Notes: generated from the sequence alone by a model not told the origin. Positions 33,317-43,409 are shown, counted from the stretch's first letter. The stretch: 64,000 nt of DNA from Streptomyces sp. WMMB 322 (GCF_900090145.1 NZ_FMHI01000015.1:119114-183113), one strand, 5' to 3'. A program made the numbers and translations.

Positions 33317-33407
33317 TCCTGAACGAAGCGTCTCCCTGAACGAAACGCAGGCCGCCGCCCCCGCCGTGAGCGGGGGCGGCTCCTGACGGAAGATCGGAGT
33401 TTGCCCA

Positions 33408-34190
33408 GTGGCGAAGGAAACCGTGCTGGCGCTGCGCGGGATCTCCAAGCGGTTCGGTGCCGTCCAGGCACTCACCGACGTTGATCTGGAAATACAGGCC
33501 GGCGAGGTGGTCGCCCTCGTCGGCGACAACGGCGCCGGCAAGTCGACCCTCGTCAAGACGATCGCGGGTGTGCACCCCATCGACGAGGGCGGCATCGAAT
33601 GGGAGGGCAGGCCGGTCACGATCAGCCGCCCCCACGACGCCCAGGACCTCGGCATCGCCACCGTCTACCAGGACCTGGCGCTGTGCGACAACCTCGACGT
33701 CGTAGCCAACCTCTTCCTCGGCAACGAGGCGCGCCACGCCGCGATCCTCGACGAGATCGCAATGGAGAAGCGGGCGATGGAGCTGCTGGACACGCTCTCC
33801 ATCCGCATCCCCAGCGTCCGCATTCCCGTCGCCTCGCTCTCCGGCGGGCAGCGGCAGGTCGTCGCCATCGCGCGCGCCCTCATCGGCGACCCGAAGGTCG
33901 TGATCCTCGACGAGCCGACCGCGGCACTCGGCGTCGAACAGACCGCCCAGGTCCTCGACCTGGTCGAGCGGCTGCGTGAACGCGGCCTCGCCGTCATCCT
34001 CATCAGCCACAACATGGCCGACGTGCAGGCCGTCGCCGACCGCGTCGCGGTGCTGCGCCTCGGCCGCAACAACGGGGTGTTCGACGTGGAGACCACCTCC
34101 CACGAAGAGGTCATCGCCGCGATCACCGGCGCCTCCGACAACGCGGTCACCCGCCGGCAGGCCCGTACCGAGAAGGAGGCGGCGCAGTGA
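33408..34190 (+). CDS. xylG: Sugar ABC transporter ATP-binding protein (xylose)
   Basis: 260 residues with a single ABC domain. Walker A GDNGAGKST, signature LSGGQRQVVAIARAL, Walker B VVILDEPTAALG and the His switch ISHNMADV are present. Classical XylG/RbsA proteins have two ABC domains; this one-domain form is the usual actinobacterial type and would act as a dimer. GTG 33408 begins the frame. Its end overlaps xylH in a GTGA junction. Confidence 0.88.
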   Translation: MAKETVLALRGISKRFGAVQALTDVDLEIQAGEVVALVGDNGAGKSTLVKTIAGVHPIDEGGIEWEGRPVTISRPHDAQDLGIATVYQDLALCDNLDVVANLFLGNEARHAAILDEIAMEKRAMELLDTLSIRIPSVRIPVASLSGGQRQVVAIARALIGDPKVVILDEPTAALGVEQTAQVLDLVERLRERGLAVILISHNMADVQAVADRVAVLRLGRNNGVFDVETTSHEEVIAAITGASDNAVTRRQARTEKEAAQ

Positions 34191-35500
34191 GCGACACCGT
34201 CGACAAGGAGCGCGGCACCGACGCCACGGACGCGAAGGAATCGGCACCCGCGAACGGCGATGCCGGAGCCGGCGGCGGGGACCGCGTCGTCGACCCCCGC
34301 CTGCTCGTGCGCGAGCAGGGCTTCGCGGGCTACCTGACAGAGTTCAAGCGCAAGATCCGCGGTGGTGAGCTCGGCTCCATCCCCGTCGTCCTCGGCCTGA
34401 TCATCATCGCTGTCATCTTCCAGTCGCTGAACGACAGCTTCCTCTCCGCGCGCAGCGTCAGCGACATCAGCGTCTACATCGCCGGCACGGGAATCATGGC
34501 CACCGGCATCGTCTTCGTCCTGCTGCTGGGCGAGATCGACCTCTCGGTCGGTTCCGTAGCGGGCGTCGGGGCGGCCGTGTGGGCGGTGCTGAGCGTCACG
34601 CACGACGTCAACGACTGGCTTGCGGTGCTGCTCGCAATCGTCTCCGGCCTGGCCATCGGCTCGCTGCACGGCTTCTTCTTCGCCAGGGTCGGCGTCCCCG
34701 CGTTCGTGGTCACGCTGGCCGGGTTCCTCGGATGGAGCGGTCTGCAGATCTGGCTCATGGGCCAGGAAGGCAGCATCAACACTCCCGAGAGCAGCGTCGT
34801 CGAGGACCTGACCGGCTACTACTTCGAGGACATCGCCGCCGCATACGGCCTGGCCCTCGTCGCCGTACTCGCCTACGCCGCGGCCCTGTTGGTGGACGCG
34901 AAGCGGCGCCGGTCGGCCCGGCTGCCGTCCCGCCCGGTCAGCGAGATCGTGGTGCGCACCGCGGTGGTTGCGGTGGTCGCCTTCGTCGGGGCCTACGTGC
35001 TCAACCAGTCGCGCGGACTGCCGTTGGCGCTGGTGCTGTTCCTGGCGGTGCTCGTCATCGCCGACTTCGCGGTGCGCCGCACGACCTACGGGCGGCAGAT
35101 CTTCGCCGTCGGCGGCAACGCGGAGGCGGCGCGACGGGCCGGCATCAACGTCGAGCGGGTCCGCATCACCGTCTTCGGCATCGCGGGCATGCTGGCCGCC
35201 TTCGGCGGGCTGTTCATCGCCAGCCTCTCCGGCGGCGCCACGAAGAGTCTCGGCGCCGGCAACACGCTGATGAACGTCATCGCGGCGGCCGTCATCGGCG
35301 GCACCAGCCTCTTCGGCGGGCGCGGCAAGATCTGGTCCGCGCTGCTGGGCATCCTGGTCATCCAGTCGATCCAGCAGGGCCTGAACCTGCTGGGCATGGC
35401 GAGCGAGATCCAGTACATGATCACCGGTGCGGTGCTGCTCGCCGCGGTCGTCATCGACTCCGTCTCCCGGCGGACGCAGAAGACGGCGGGACGAACCTAG
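34187..35500 (+). CDS. xylH: Sugar ABC transporter permease (xylose)
   Basis: 437 residues. A charged ~60-residue N-terminus is followed by about ten helices of the RbsC/XylH type (LLLGEIDLSVGSVAGVGAAVWAVLS; GRQIFAVGGNAEAARRAGIN; GAGNTLMNVIAAAVIGGTSLFGGRGKIW). It forms the xylose channel with XylG. It overlaps xylG by 4 nt and is followed by a strong terminator. Confidence 0.9.
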   Translation: MSDTVDKERGTDATDAKESAPANGDAGAGGGDRVVDPRLLVREQGFAGYLTEFKRKIRGGELGSIPVVLGLIIIAVIFQSLNDSFLSARSVSDISVYIAGTGIMATGIVFVLLLGEIDLSVGSVAGVGAAVWAVLSVTHDVNDWLAVLLAIVSGLAIGSLHGFFFARVGVPAFVVTLAGFLGWSGLQIWLMGQEGSINTPESSVVEDLTGYYFEDIAAAYGLALVAVLAYAAALLVDAKRRRSARLPSRPVSEIVVRTAVVAVVAFVGAYVLNQSRGLPLALVLFLAVLVIADFAVRRTTYGRQIFAVGGNAEAARRAGINVERVRITVFGIAGMLAAFGGLFIASLSGGATKSLGAGNTLMNVIAAAVIGGTSLFGGRGKIWSALLGILVIQSIQQGLNLLGMASEIQYMITGAVLLAAVVIDSVSRRTQKTAGRT

Positions 35501-36192
35501 AAGCCGGACCGCGTCCGGCGGCCGCCTTGGCAGCCGCTCTCGATGCGGCGGGGCGGGCTCCGCGAAGCCCTCCCCGCCGCATCCGCCCGGGAGTGCGCTC
35601 CCGGTGCCGCCCCTCCTGGGCCCGGGCGGCGGGGCCTTCGCGGACTTCTTCCGCGGAGGCCCCGCGGCGTGCGGTGCGGTGCTGCTGCGGACGGCTGTTG
35701 CGGAACGCGGTCCGGCGGATTCCGGCGGGGTTCCCTCGTCCGGACGGGGCCGCCGGTTCCGGCTCCCCGTGGCCCATGGCTGTCCGGTATCCGGTTCACC
35801 CCGAATCGTCCTGAATATGGCAACTCCGGTCCGCCGCAGGGGATTTCCGGGTGATCCCCGCACAAACCGAGCGGGCGCTCCGCCCGCACCCATGAGCCGG
35901 ACAGGTGCCCTCCGCCACCCGGGGGCGGCCGCACCGCGGGACCGGCCGCACCGCCGGACCGGCCGCATTCCGGGGCGCAGGCGCCCGGACGGACGCTTCC
36001 GTTCCCCGGAAAGGAGGCCTCCCGGGCGGTGTGCCGGACTTGCTTTCCGCCCCGCAAACGGGCCCGGAGACCACGTGTGCCACGTCCAGACGGGTGATCG
36101 ATCTCGCACGGCCAGGAGACCCCGTCTGCGGTAGGAACATTAGACTCGACGGATCGGCACAGCTCGATCACGCTCGAAAGCAAGGAGGCACC
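35501..36192. other. Long gap between xylH and dxs
   Basis: 692 nt. The xylH terminator occupies 35542-35583. The rest is GC-rich and low in recognisable motifs. Several open frames run through it, but they lack ribosome-binding sites and family features, so I do not annotate them. The last ~60 nt are the dxs leader with a possible TAGACT -10 at about 36139. Confidence 0.5.
35542..35583 (+). terminator. xylFGH operon terminator
   Basis: A 12-bp outer stem (GATGCGGCGGGG with CCCCGCCGCATC) plus an inner GGGCT/AGCCC stem form a long hairpin 41 nt past the xylH stop. Confidence 0.7.
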
Positions 36193-38187
36193 GTGGATAA
36201 GGGGCCGCGCTCAGCGCGTCATCCCGGGTCGGGGGCGGTGGAGTTCCCCAGGGCACAACGCCGCGGCAGGTGGGATCTGCTGACCCGCATCGAGGAACCG
36301 CGCGACCTCGACCAGCTTTCACCGGAGCAGTTGGAGCAGCTGGCCGGCGAGGTCCGGTCGTACCTGGTCGACTCGGTCTCCAAGACCGGCGGGCACCTCG
36401 GGCCGAACCTGGGCGTGGTGGAGCTGACCATCGCCCTCCACCGGGTGTTCGACTCCCCGAAGGACAAGATCCTCTTCGACACCGGTCACCAGTGCTACGT
36501 CCACAAACTGCTGACCGGCCGTCAGAATTTCACCAAGCTCAAGAGCAAGGGGGGCCTGTCCGGCTACCCCTCGCGTGCCGAGTCCGAGCACGACGTCATC
36601 GAGAACAGCCACGCCTCCACCGTCCTCGGATGGGCGGACGGCCTCGCGAAGGCCAACGAGCTGCGCCACAAGGACGACCACGTCGTCGCCGTCATCGGTG
36701 ACGGCGCCCTGACCGGGGGCATGGCCTGGGAGGCGCTGAACAACATCGCCGCCGCCAAGGACCGCCCGCTCGTCATCGTCGTCAACGACAACGAGCGCAG
36801 CTACGCACCGACCATCGGCGGCCTCGCCAACCACCTCGCCACGCTGCGCACGACGGACGGCTACGAGCGCTTCCTCGCCCGCGGCAAGGAGGTCCTCAAC
36901 CGCACGCCCGTCGTCGGCAAGCCGCTGTACGAGACGCTGCACGGCGCCAAGAAGGGCCTGAAGGACTTCATCGCCCCGCAGGGCATGTTCGAGGACCTCG
37001 GCCTGAAGTACGTCGGCCCCATCGACGGACACGACCTGGCCGCCGTCGAATCCGCCCTCCAGCGCGCCAAGCGCTTCGGCGGGCCGGTGCTGGTGCACTG
37101 CCTGACGGAGAAGGGCCGCGGCTACCAGCCCGCCCTGGAGGACGAGGCGGACCAGTTCCACCAGGTCGGCATCATCCACCCCGACACCGGCCTGCCGGTG
37201 AAGTCCGCCGGCGCCGACTGGACTTCGGTCTTCGGCGAGGAGATGGTCAAGCTCGGGCGCGAGCGTGAGGACATCGTCGCCATCACCGCCGCGATGATGC
37301 GCCCGGTCGGACTGCAGCGCTTCGCCGAGGAGTTCCCCGACCGCGTCTACGACGTCGGCATCGCCGAGCAGCATGCCGCCGTCTCCGCGGCGGGTCTGGC
37401 CACCGGCGGTGTGCATCCCGTCTTCGCCGTCTACGCCACCTTCCTCAACCGGGCCTTCGACCAGCTGCTGATGGACGTCGCGCTCCACAAGTGCGGCGTG
37501 ACGTTCGTACTGGACCGCGCGGGCGTCACCGGCTCCGACGGCGCGTCGCACAACGGCATGTGGGACATGTCGGTGCTCCAGTGCGTTCCCGGTCTGCGGC
37601 TTGCGGCACCGCGCGACGCCGACCAGGTGCGCGCCCAGCTGCGCGAGGCCGTCGAGGTGGACGACGCACCGACAGTCGTGCGCTACTCCAAGGGCAAGGT
37701 GGGCCCGCCCGTTCCGGCCGTCGGCCGTGTCGGCGGGATGGACGTGCTGCGCAGGCCCGCGGACGTCCAGCGGCCCGACGTGCTGCTGGTGTCGGTGGGC
37801 GCGCTCGCGCCGATGTGCCTGGAGGTCGCCGACCTCCTGGACAAGCAGGGCATCTCGACGACCGTGGTCGACCCGCGGTGGGTCAAGCCCGTCGACGAGG
37901 AGCTGGCGCCGTTCGCGGAGCAGCACCGCGTGGTCGTCACCGTCGAGGACAACGGCCGCTCGGGCGGCGTCGGTTCGGCCGTGGCGCAGGCCCTGCGGGA
38001 CGCGAACGTCGACGTCCCGCTGCGTGACTTCGGCATCCCCGAACGCTTCCTCGACCACGGCTCGCGCGCCGACGTGATGGCCGAGATCGGGCTCACCGCA
38101 CCGGACATCGCCCGTCAGGTGACGGGCCTCGTCGCGAAGCTGGACGGGCGGTACGAGACGGAGGCCGCCGAAGCCGCGCGCGACTGA
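36193..38187 (+). CDS. dxs: 1-deoxy-D-xylulose-5-phosphate synthase
   Basis: 664 residues. TPP-binding motifs are visible (KILFDTGHQCYVHKLLTGR, VVAVIGDGALTGGMAWEALNN, LVIVVNDNERSYAPTIGG). The transketolase pyrimidine domain follows (YDVGIAEQHAAVSAAGLA) and then the C-terminal domain (SGGVGSAVAQAL). It condenses pyruvate with glyceraldehyde-3-phosphate at the head of the MEP isoprenoid pathway. The GTG at 36193 has AGGAGG just upstream and gives ~28 extra residues before the usual LLTRI start. This Arg-rich extension could be a mis-set start, but the ribosome site supports it. Confidence 0.93.
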   Translation: MDKGPRSARHPGSGAVEFPRAQRRGRWDLLTRIEEPRDLDQLSPEQLEQLAGEVRSYLVDSVSKTGGHLGPNLGVVELTIALHRVFDSPKDKILFDTGHQCYVHKLLTGRQNFTKLKSKGGLSGYPSRAESEHDVIENSHASTVLGWADGLAKANELRHKDDHVVAVIGDGALTGGMAWEALNNIAAAKDRPLVIVVNDNERSYAPTIGGLANHLATLRTTDGYERFLARGKEVLNRTPVVGKPLYETLHGAKKGLKDFIAPQGMFEDLGLKYVGPIDGHDLAAVESALQRAKRFGGPVLVHCLTEKGRGYQPALEDEADQFHQVGIIHPDTGLPVKSAGADWTSVFGEEMVKLGREREDIVAITAAMMRPVGLQRFAEEFPDRVYDVGIAEQHAAVSAAGLATGGVHPVFAVYATFLNRAFDQLLMDVALHKCGVTFVLDRAGVTGSDGASHNGMWDMSVLQCVPGLRLAAPRDADQVRAQLREAVEVDDAPTVVRYSKGKVGPPVPAVGRVGGMDVLRRPADVQRPDVLLVSVGALAPMCLEVADLLDKQGISTTVVDPRWVKPVDEELAPFAEQHRVVVTVEDNGRSGGVGSAVAQALRDANVDVPLRDFGIPERFLDHGSRADVMAEIGLTAPDIARQVTGLVAKLDGRYETEAAEAARD

Positions 38188-38244
38188 GCCGCGCACGACG
38201 GCCGTTCGCAGGCAGGCGGCCGGCGCGGACAGCAGTCAGCCGAT

Positions 38245-38290
38245 CGGCAGGGCCGGGCCGGAACCCCGGGGTTCCGGCCCGGCCCTGCCG
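38245..38290. terminator. 46-nt perfect palindrome after dxs
   Basis: Both arms are 23 nt with no loop (each arm starts CGGCAGGGCCGGGCC). It lies 57 nt past the dxs stop and just before the next gene. It is the longest perfect palindrome I found in the window and is probably the dxs terminator. Confidence 0.7.
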
Positions 38291-38324
38291 CATGCCTGCC
38301 GTGCGTCCCGCTAGCTTTGGTGCC

Positions 38325-39857
38325 ATGCCGCCTACGCGTACGACCACGGTGCCCGGACCCGGGGACGGTGCTCACGCTCCCACCGGCGATGCCGCCGTCA
38401 CCGAGGCGGCCGGGGGCGGGAGCCGGCGGCAGTTCTGGGCGCTGCTGCTGCCCGTACTCGCGTTGCTGACGGCCGTGTCCCGGCTGCCGTCCTTCACCCG
38501 TCCGCTGTGGAATCCGGACGAGGGCTATCTCGCCACCCAGGCACGGCAGTTGGCGGCCGGAGGGACGCTGTACGAGACGGTCGTGGACCGCAAGCCGCCA
38601 CTGCTGCCCTGGCTGTACCGCGGCGCGTTCGCGCTCTTCGGGGACCGCTCCCTGTGGCCGCTGAGGGTGGCGGCCGTGCTGGCCGTGCTGGCCGGTGCGG
38701 TGCTGCTGGCGTCGATGGCCAGGCGCCGCTGGGGCGAGCGCGCGGGACGGTTCGCGGGAGTGTGCTACGTCCTCGCGTCCGTCGCTCTGGTGCCCGAGGA
38801 CACCCAGGCGGCGACGTTCGAGGTCTTCATGCTGCCGTGGACGATCCTCGCCATGTGGTGTGCGGACCGCGGCCGTTGGGCGTGGGCCGGTCTGGCGGTC
38901 GCGGGAGCGGTGCTCACCAAGCAGACGGGCGGTGCGGTGCTCGTGCCGGTGCTGTGGCTGCTGTGGTCGGAGCGCGGCGGCCGGCGGCCCCCGGCGCGGC
39001 TGGCGGCGTGGCTGGCGGCGGGGTGCGCGCTGCCGGTGCTGGCGGCCGCCCTCCTCTACGGGCCCGCGCGCTTCGCGTTCTGGATGGCCACCGGGTCCTC
39101 CAGCTACGTCTCGGCGGACGGTTCCGCGGGCTACGCGCTCGTGCGCGCCCTCGCCAACTGCGCTCTGCTGGCCGCCGGTTGCCTGCCGATGCTGCTCGCG
39201 GTGCTGTACGTCTCCCGTGTCCGCCGCGCCCTGACGCACACGGTGGACGCGTGGCTGTGGCTGGCCGCCTCCGCGGTGGCCGTCACCGCCGGCTTCCAGT
39301 TCTTCGGCCACTACTTCCTGCAACTCACCCCTGCCGTCGCCCTGTTGTCGGCGGCCGCGCTGCAACACCTCACCGTGCGCGCAGCCGTGGCCGTCATCGC
39401 GTGCAACGCGCTGATCGCCGCCGGGTTCCTCGCCTGGGCGCTGCTGCTCTTCCCGCGCGGCGAACTCGCCCACCAGCAGCGGCTGGCCGCCGAGGTCCGG
39501 GCCCGTACCGCCCCGTCCGACCGCGTCCTTCTGTGGGGCATGCATCCGGAGGGCTACTGGCTCTCCGCGCGTACCCCCGCCTCCCGCTATCTCACCGCGG
39601 GCTTCCTCACCAACTTCAGCGGCGGACGCACCGGGGCGCGCGTGGGGGAGCGGTACGCGATGGAGGGTGCCTGGCCGTACTTCCGGCGCGAACTGCGAGA
39701 CAAGCCGCCGGAGTTGATCGTCGACGACTCGCGCGGGAAGCCGTATGCGCTGCCGCGCACGCCGACGTTGCGGGGGTACGTGGCCCGTCACTACGAACGC
39801 GTGGGAACGGTCGACGGCGCGGTCGTCTACGTCCGTTCAGCCGCCCCGGCCGGTTGA
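38325..39857 (+). CDS. GT39/PMT-type membrane glycosyltransferase-like protein
   Basis: 510 residues with about ten helices. The family's first-loop signature appears as LWNPDEGYLATQARQLAAGG and ETVVDRKPPLLPWLYRGAFALFG (the acidic pair is kept). These enzymes transfer sugars from polyprenyl-phosphate donors to proteins or lipids outside the membrane. TAGCTT seven bases before ATG 38325 suggests a leaderless message. The in-frame ATG at 38292 sits against the terminator and is less likely. The acceptor is unknown. Confidence 0.75.
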   Translation: MPPTRTTTVPGPGDGAHAPTGDAAVTEAAGGGSRRQFWALLLPVLALLTAVSRLPSFTRPLWNPDEGYLATQARQLAAGGTLYETVVDRKPPLLPWLYRGAFALFGDRSLWPLRVAAVLAVLAGAVLLASMARRRWGERAGRFAGVCYVLASVALVPEDTQAATFEVFMLPWTILAMWCADRGRWAWAGLAVAGAVLTKQTGGAVLVPVLWLLWSERGGRRPPARLAAWLAAGCALPVLAAALLYGPARFAFWMATGSSSYVSADGSAGYALVRALANCALLAAGCLPMLLAVLYVSRVRRALTHTVDAWLWLAASAVAVTAGFQFFGHYFLQLTPAVALLSAAALQHLTVRAAVAVIACNALIAAGFLAWALLLFPRGELAHQQRLAAEVRARTAPSDRVLLWGMHPEGYWLSARTPASRYLTAGFLTNFSGGRTGARVGERYAMEGAWPYFRRELRDKPPELIVDDSRGKPYALPRTPTLRGYVARHYERVGTVDGAVVYVRSAAPAG

Positions 39858-40056
39858 GCGCGGATGCGAACCCCGGCTCCGGGGGGAGTGGCCGGTCCGA
39901 TGCCGCCTTCGGAGTCCCGGTCTCCTCGCGGTCTCTCCGTCTCCTGTGCCGTCGCGCGGGTGATGCGATCCGTGACGGCGAACGGCGCCCGCCCGCGCAC
40001 CCGTTGCCGGTGAGCGCGGACGGACGCCGCCGCTTCCGTGTCCGTCTCCCCGGGTG

Positions 40057-42189
40057 CTACGCGGGGACGCTGGCGACGCCCGGCTCCAGGAAGCGGCGTC
40101 CGGTGGCCCGTTCGCTGACGCCCTCACGGTCCAGGTACGGCGTGATGCCGCCGAGGTGGAACGGCCAGCCCGCACCGGTGATCAGGCACAGGTCGATGTC
40201 CTGCGCCTCGGCGACGACGCCCTCGTCGAGCATGAGGCGGACCTCCTGCGCGATGGCGTCCAGCGCCCGCTCCCGCACCTGCTCCTCGGTGAGCGCCACG
40301 TCGCCCGTCTGGAAGAGCGCCTCGACCTCCGGGTCCAGCTCCGGCTTCGCGGAGCCCGGGACGTAGAGGTTGCGCTTGCCCGCCTCGACGATGCGTCCGA
40401 GGTTCTCCGAGACGCCGAAGCGGTCGGGGAACGCGGTGTGCAGGGTGCCCGAGACGTGGTGGGCGACGGCCGGACCGACCAGCTCCAGCAGCACGATCGG
40501 CGACATCGGCAGACCCAGCGGCGCCAGCGCGCGGTCCGCGACGTCGACCGGGGTGCCCTCGTCGATGGAACGCAGCACCTCGCCCAGGAACCGGGTCAGC
40601 ACCCGGTTGACGACGAAGGCGGGTGCGTCCTTGACCAGAACGGCCGTCTTCTTCAGCGACTTGGCCACGGAGAAGGCCGTCGCCAGCGAGGCGTCGTCCG
40701 TCTTCTCCGCCCGTACGATCTCCAGCAGCGGCAGCACCGCCACGGGGTTGAAGAAGTGGAAGCCGACCACGCGCTCGGGGTGCTTGAGCTTCGAGGCCAT
40801 CTCGGTGACCGACAGCGACGAGGTGTTGGTGGCGAGGACGGCGTGCTCCGGCACGACCGCCTCCACCTCGGCGAAGATCTTCTGCTTGAGGCTCATCTCC
40901 TCGAAGACGGCCTCGATGACGAAGTCCGCGTCCGCGAAGGCGGTCGCCTTGTCCAGCGAACCGGTCACCAGAGACTTCAGGCGGTTCGCCTTGTCCTGGT
41001 TGACGCGGCCCTTCAGCAGCAGCTTGTCGATCTCCTCGTGGACGTAGGCCACGCCCTTGTCGACCCGCTCCTGGTCGATGTCGGTCAGTACGACCGGCAC
41101 CTCGAGGCGGCGCGCGAAGAGCATCGCCAGCTGCGAGGCCATGAGCCCGGCGCCCACGATGCCCACCTTCGTGACGGGCCGCGCGAGGGACTTGTCCGGG
41201 GCTCCCGCCGGCCGCTTGGCGCGCTTCTGTACGAGGTTGAACGCGTAGATGCCGCTGCGCAGTTCGCCGCCCATGATCAGGTCGGCCAGTGCCTTGTCCT
41301 CGGCCTCGAAGCCCGCGCGCAGATCGCCGCTCTTGGCCGCGGCGATGATGTCGAGCGCGCGGTACGCGGCGGGGGCGGCGCCGTGCACCTTCTCGTCGGC
41401 GATCTGCTTGCCGCGCGCAACGGCCTGGTCCCACGCCTCGTCACGGTCGATCTCGGGGCGCACGACCTCGATCTCGCCCTTGAGGACGGCCGCGGTCCAG
41501 CGCAGCGACTGCTCCAGGAAGTCCGCGCCCTCGAACAGAGCGTCGGCGATGCCCAGTTCGTAGACCTGCGGGCCCTTGAGCTGCTTGTTCTGGTTGAGGG
41601 AGTTCTCGATGATGACGGAGACCGCGCGGTCGGCGCCGATGAGGTTCGGCAGCAGTGCGCAGCCGCCCCAGCCGGGCACCAGCCCGAGGAAGACCTCCGG
41701 CAGCCCGAACGCGGGCGCGGCCTGCGAGACGGTGCGGTAGTTGCAGTGCAGCCCCACCTCGACGCCGCCGCCCATGGCCGCGCCGTTGTAGTACGCGAAC
41801 GTCGGCACTCCGAGGTCGGCCAGCCGCCGGAAGACCGCGTGGCCGCCCTGTCCGATGGCGAGCGCGTCCTTGTGCTCCTTGAGCAGCTCGACGCCCTTGA
41901 GGTCGGCGCCGACGGCGAAGATGAACGGCTTGCCGGTGAGGCCCACGCCGACGATCTCGCCCGCCTTCGCCTCCTTCTCCACCTGGTCGAGGGCCGCGTC
42001 GAGGTTGGCCAGCGAAGCCGGGCCGAACGTCGTCGGCTTGGTGTGGTCGAAGCCGTTGTCCAGCGTGATGAGAGCGAAGCGGCCGACTCCGCCCGGCAGG
42101 TCGAGGTGGCGCACGTGCGCCTGCGTGACGACCTCGTCCGGGAACAGTTCGGCGGCGCCCTTCAGCAACTCGGCGGTCTTGGTACTCAC
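40057..42189 (-). CDS. fadB: Multifunctional enoyl-CoA hydratase / 3-hydroxyacyl-CoA dehydrogenase
   Basis: 710 residues. The N-terminal crotonase domain (about 1-300) has the oxyanion-hole motifs IFAVGADLKGV and AAMGGGVEVGLHC. The Rossmann domain begins KVGIVGAGLMASQLAML and is followed by the dehydrogenase helical domains (VVGFHFFNPVAVLPLLEIV). It performs hydration and oxidation of beta-oxidation intermediates with FadA. The GTG start overlaps the FadA stop in a GTGA junction. The overall layout matches the FadB/FadJ type. Confidence 0.93.
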   Translation of the reverse strand: MSTKTAELLKGAAELFPDEVVTQAHVRHLDLPGGVGRFALITLDNGFDHTKPTTFGPASLANLDAALDQVEKEAKAGEIVGVGLTGKPFIFAVGADLKGVELLKEHKDALAIGQGGHAVFRRLADLGVPTFAYYNGAAMGGGVEVGLHCNYRTVSQAAPAFGLPEVFLGLVPGWGGCALLPNLIGADRAVSVIIENSLNQNKQLKGPQVYELGIADALFEGADFLEQSLRWTAAVLKGEIEVVRPEIDRDEAWDQAVARGKQIADEKVHGAAPAAYRALDIIAAAKSGDLRAGFEAEDKALADLIMGGELRSGIYAFNLVQKRAKRPAGAPDKSLARPVTKVGIVGAGLMASQLAMLFARRLEVPVVLTDIDQERVDKGVAYVHEEIDKLLLKGRVNQDKANRLKSLVTGSLDKATAFADADFVIEAVFEEMSLKQKIFAEVEAVVPEHAVLATNTSSLSVTEMASKLKHPERVVGFHFFNPVAVLPLLEIVRAEKTDDASLATAFSVAKSLKKTAVLVKDAPAFVVNRVLTRFLGEVLRSIDEGTPVDVADRALAPLGLPMSPIVLLELVGPAVAHHVSGTLHTAFPDRFGVSENLGRIVEAGKRNLYVPGSAKPELDPEVEALFQTGDVALTEEQVRERALDAIAQEVRLMLDEGVVAEAQDIDLCLITGAGWPFHLGGITPYLDREGVSERATGRRFLEPGVASVPA

Positions 42190-43409
42190 TTGCCTGCCCC
42201 ACCTTCGAAGTTCGGGTTCTCCCAGATGACCGTTCCGCCCATGCCGAAGCCGACGCACATCGTCGTCAGCCCGTAACGCACCTGCGGCTGCTCCTCGAAC
42301 TGGCGGGCCAGCTGCGTCATCAGACGGACGCCGGAGGAGGCCAGCGGGTGCCCGTAGGCGATCGCGCCGCCGTACTGGTTGACGCGCGGGTCGTCGTCGG
42401 CGATGCCGTAGTGGTCCAGCAGCGCCAGCACCTGCACGGCGAAGGCCTCGTTGATCTCGAAGAGGCCGATGTCGTCGATGGACAGCCCGGCCTTGGCGAG
42501 CGCCTTCTGCGTGGACGGCACGGGCCCGACGCCCATGACCTCCGGCTCGACACCGGCGAACGCATAGCTGACCAGCCGCATCTTCACCGGCAGGTTCATC
42601 TCCTGCGCAAAGTCCTCGGCGGCGATGAGCGAGGCCGTCGCGCCGTCGTTGAGACCGGCGGCGTTGCCCGGCGTGACGCGGCCGTGGGCGCGGAAGGGAG
42701 TCTTCAGTCCGGCGAGGCTCTCCAGTGTGGTGCCCGGGCGCATCGGCTCGTCCTGCGTCGCCAGACCCCAGCCGGTCTCTCCCGCCTCTTCGTTGGTACG
42801 GCGGATCGAGATCGGCACGAGATCCTGCTGGATCTTCCCGTTCGCGTAGGCCTTGGCGGCCTTCTCCTGGCTGCGCACCGCGTACTCGTCGGCGCGCTGC
42901 TTGCTCAGGTGGGGGAATCGGTCGTGCAGGTTCTCGGCCGTCATGCCCATGAACAGGGCGGACTGGTCGACCAGCTTCTCCGACACGAAGCGCGGGTTGG
43001 GGTCGACGCCCTCGCCCATGGGGTGACGGCCCATGTGCTCGACGCCGCCCGCGACCACGACGTCGTACGCGCCGAAGGAGATGGAACCGGCGGTGCTCGT
43101 CACCGCTGTCATCGCGCCGGCGCACATGCGGTCGATGGAGTATCCGGGGACGGTGTTGGGCAGCCCGGCCAGAATCCCCGCGGTGCGGCCGAGGGTCAGC
43201 CCCTGGTCGCCGATCTGGGTGGTGGCGGCGACGGCCACCTCGTCGATGCGCTCGGGCGGCAGCTCCGGGTTACGGCGCAGCAGTTCGCGGATGCACTTCA
43301 CGACCAGGTCGTCTGCCCTGGTCTCGTGATAGATGCCCTTGGGGCCCGCCTTGCCGAACGGTGTGCGGACGCCGTCGACGAAGACGACGTCCCTAGCGGT
43401 ACGAGGCAC
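42186..43409 (-). CDS. fadA: Acetyl-CoA C-acyltransferase (thiolase)
   Basis: 407 residues. Catalytic residues appear in SIDRMCAGAMTAV (Cys), GHPLASSG (His) and MCVGFGMGG (Cys). Thiolase motifs NEAFAVQVLA and HGRVTPGNAAGLNDGA are also clear. It cleaves 3-ketoacyl-CoA in the last step of beta-oxidation. GTG 43409 has GGAGGAGA upstream. It is the first gene of a fadA-fadB operon. Confidence 0.93.
   Translation of the reverse strand: MPRTARDVVFVDGVRTPFGKAGPKGIYHETRADDLVVKCIRELLRRNPELPPERIDEVAVAATTQIGDQGLTLGRTAGILAGLPNTVPGYSIDRMCAGAMTAVTSTAGSISFGAYDVVVAGGVEHMGRHPMGEGVDPNPRFVSEKLVDQSALFMGMTAENLHDRFPHLSKQRADEYAVRSQEKAAKAYANGKIQQDLVPISIRRTNEEAGETGWGLATQDEPMRPGTTLESLAGLKTPFRAHGRVTPGNAAGLNDGATASLIAAEDFAQEMNLPVKMRLVSYAFAGVEPEVMGVGPVPSTQKALAKAGLSIDDIGLFEINEAFAVQVLALLDHYGIADDDPRVNQYGGAIAYGHPLASSGVRLMTQLARQFEEQPQVRYGLTTMCVGFGMGGTVIWENPNFEGGAGK

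Noticed and set aside
35501..36192. Open frames in the xylH-dxs gap
   Set aside because: They have no ribosome site, no family signature and inconsistent codon bias. The region is best explained by a terminator and the dxs leader.
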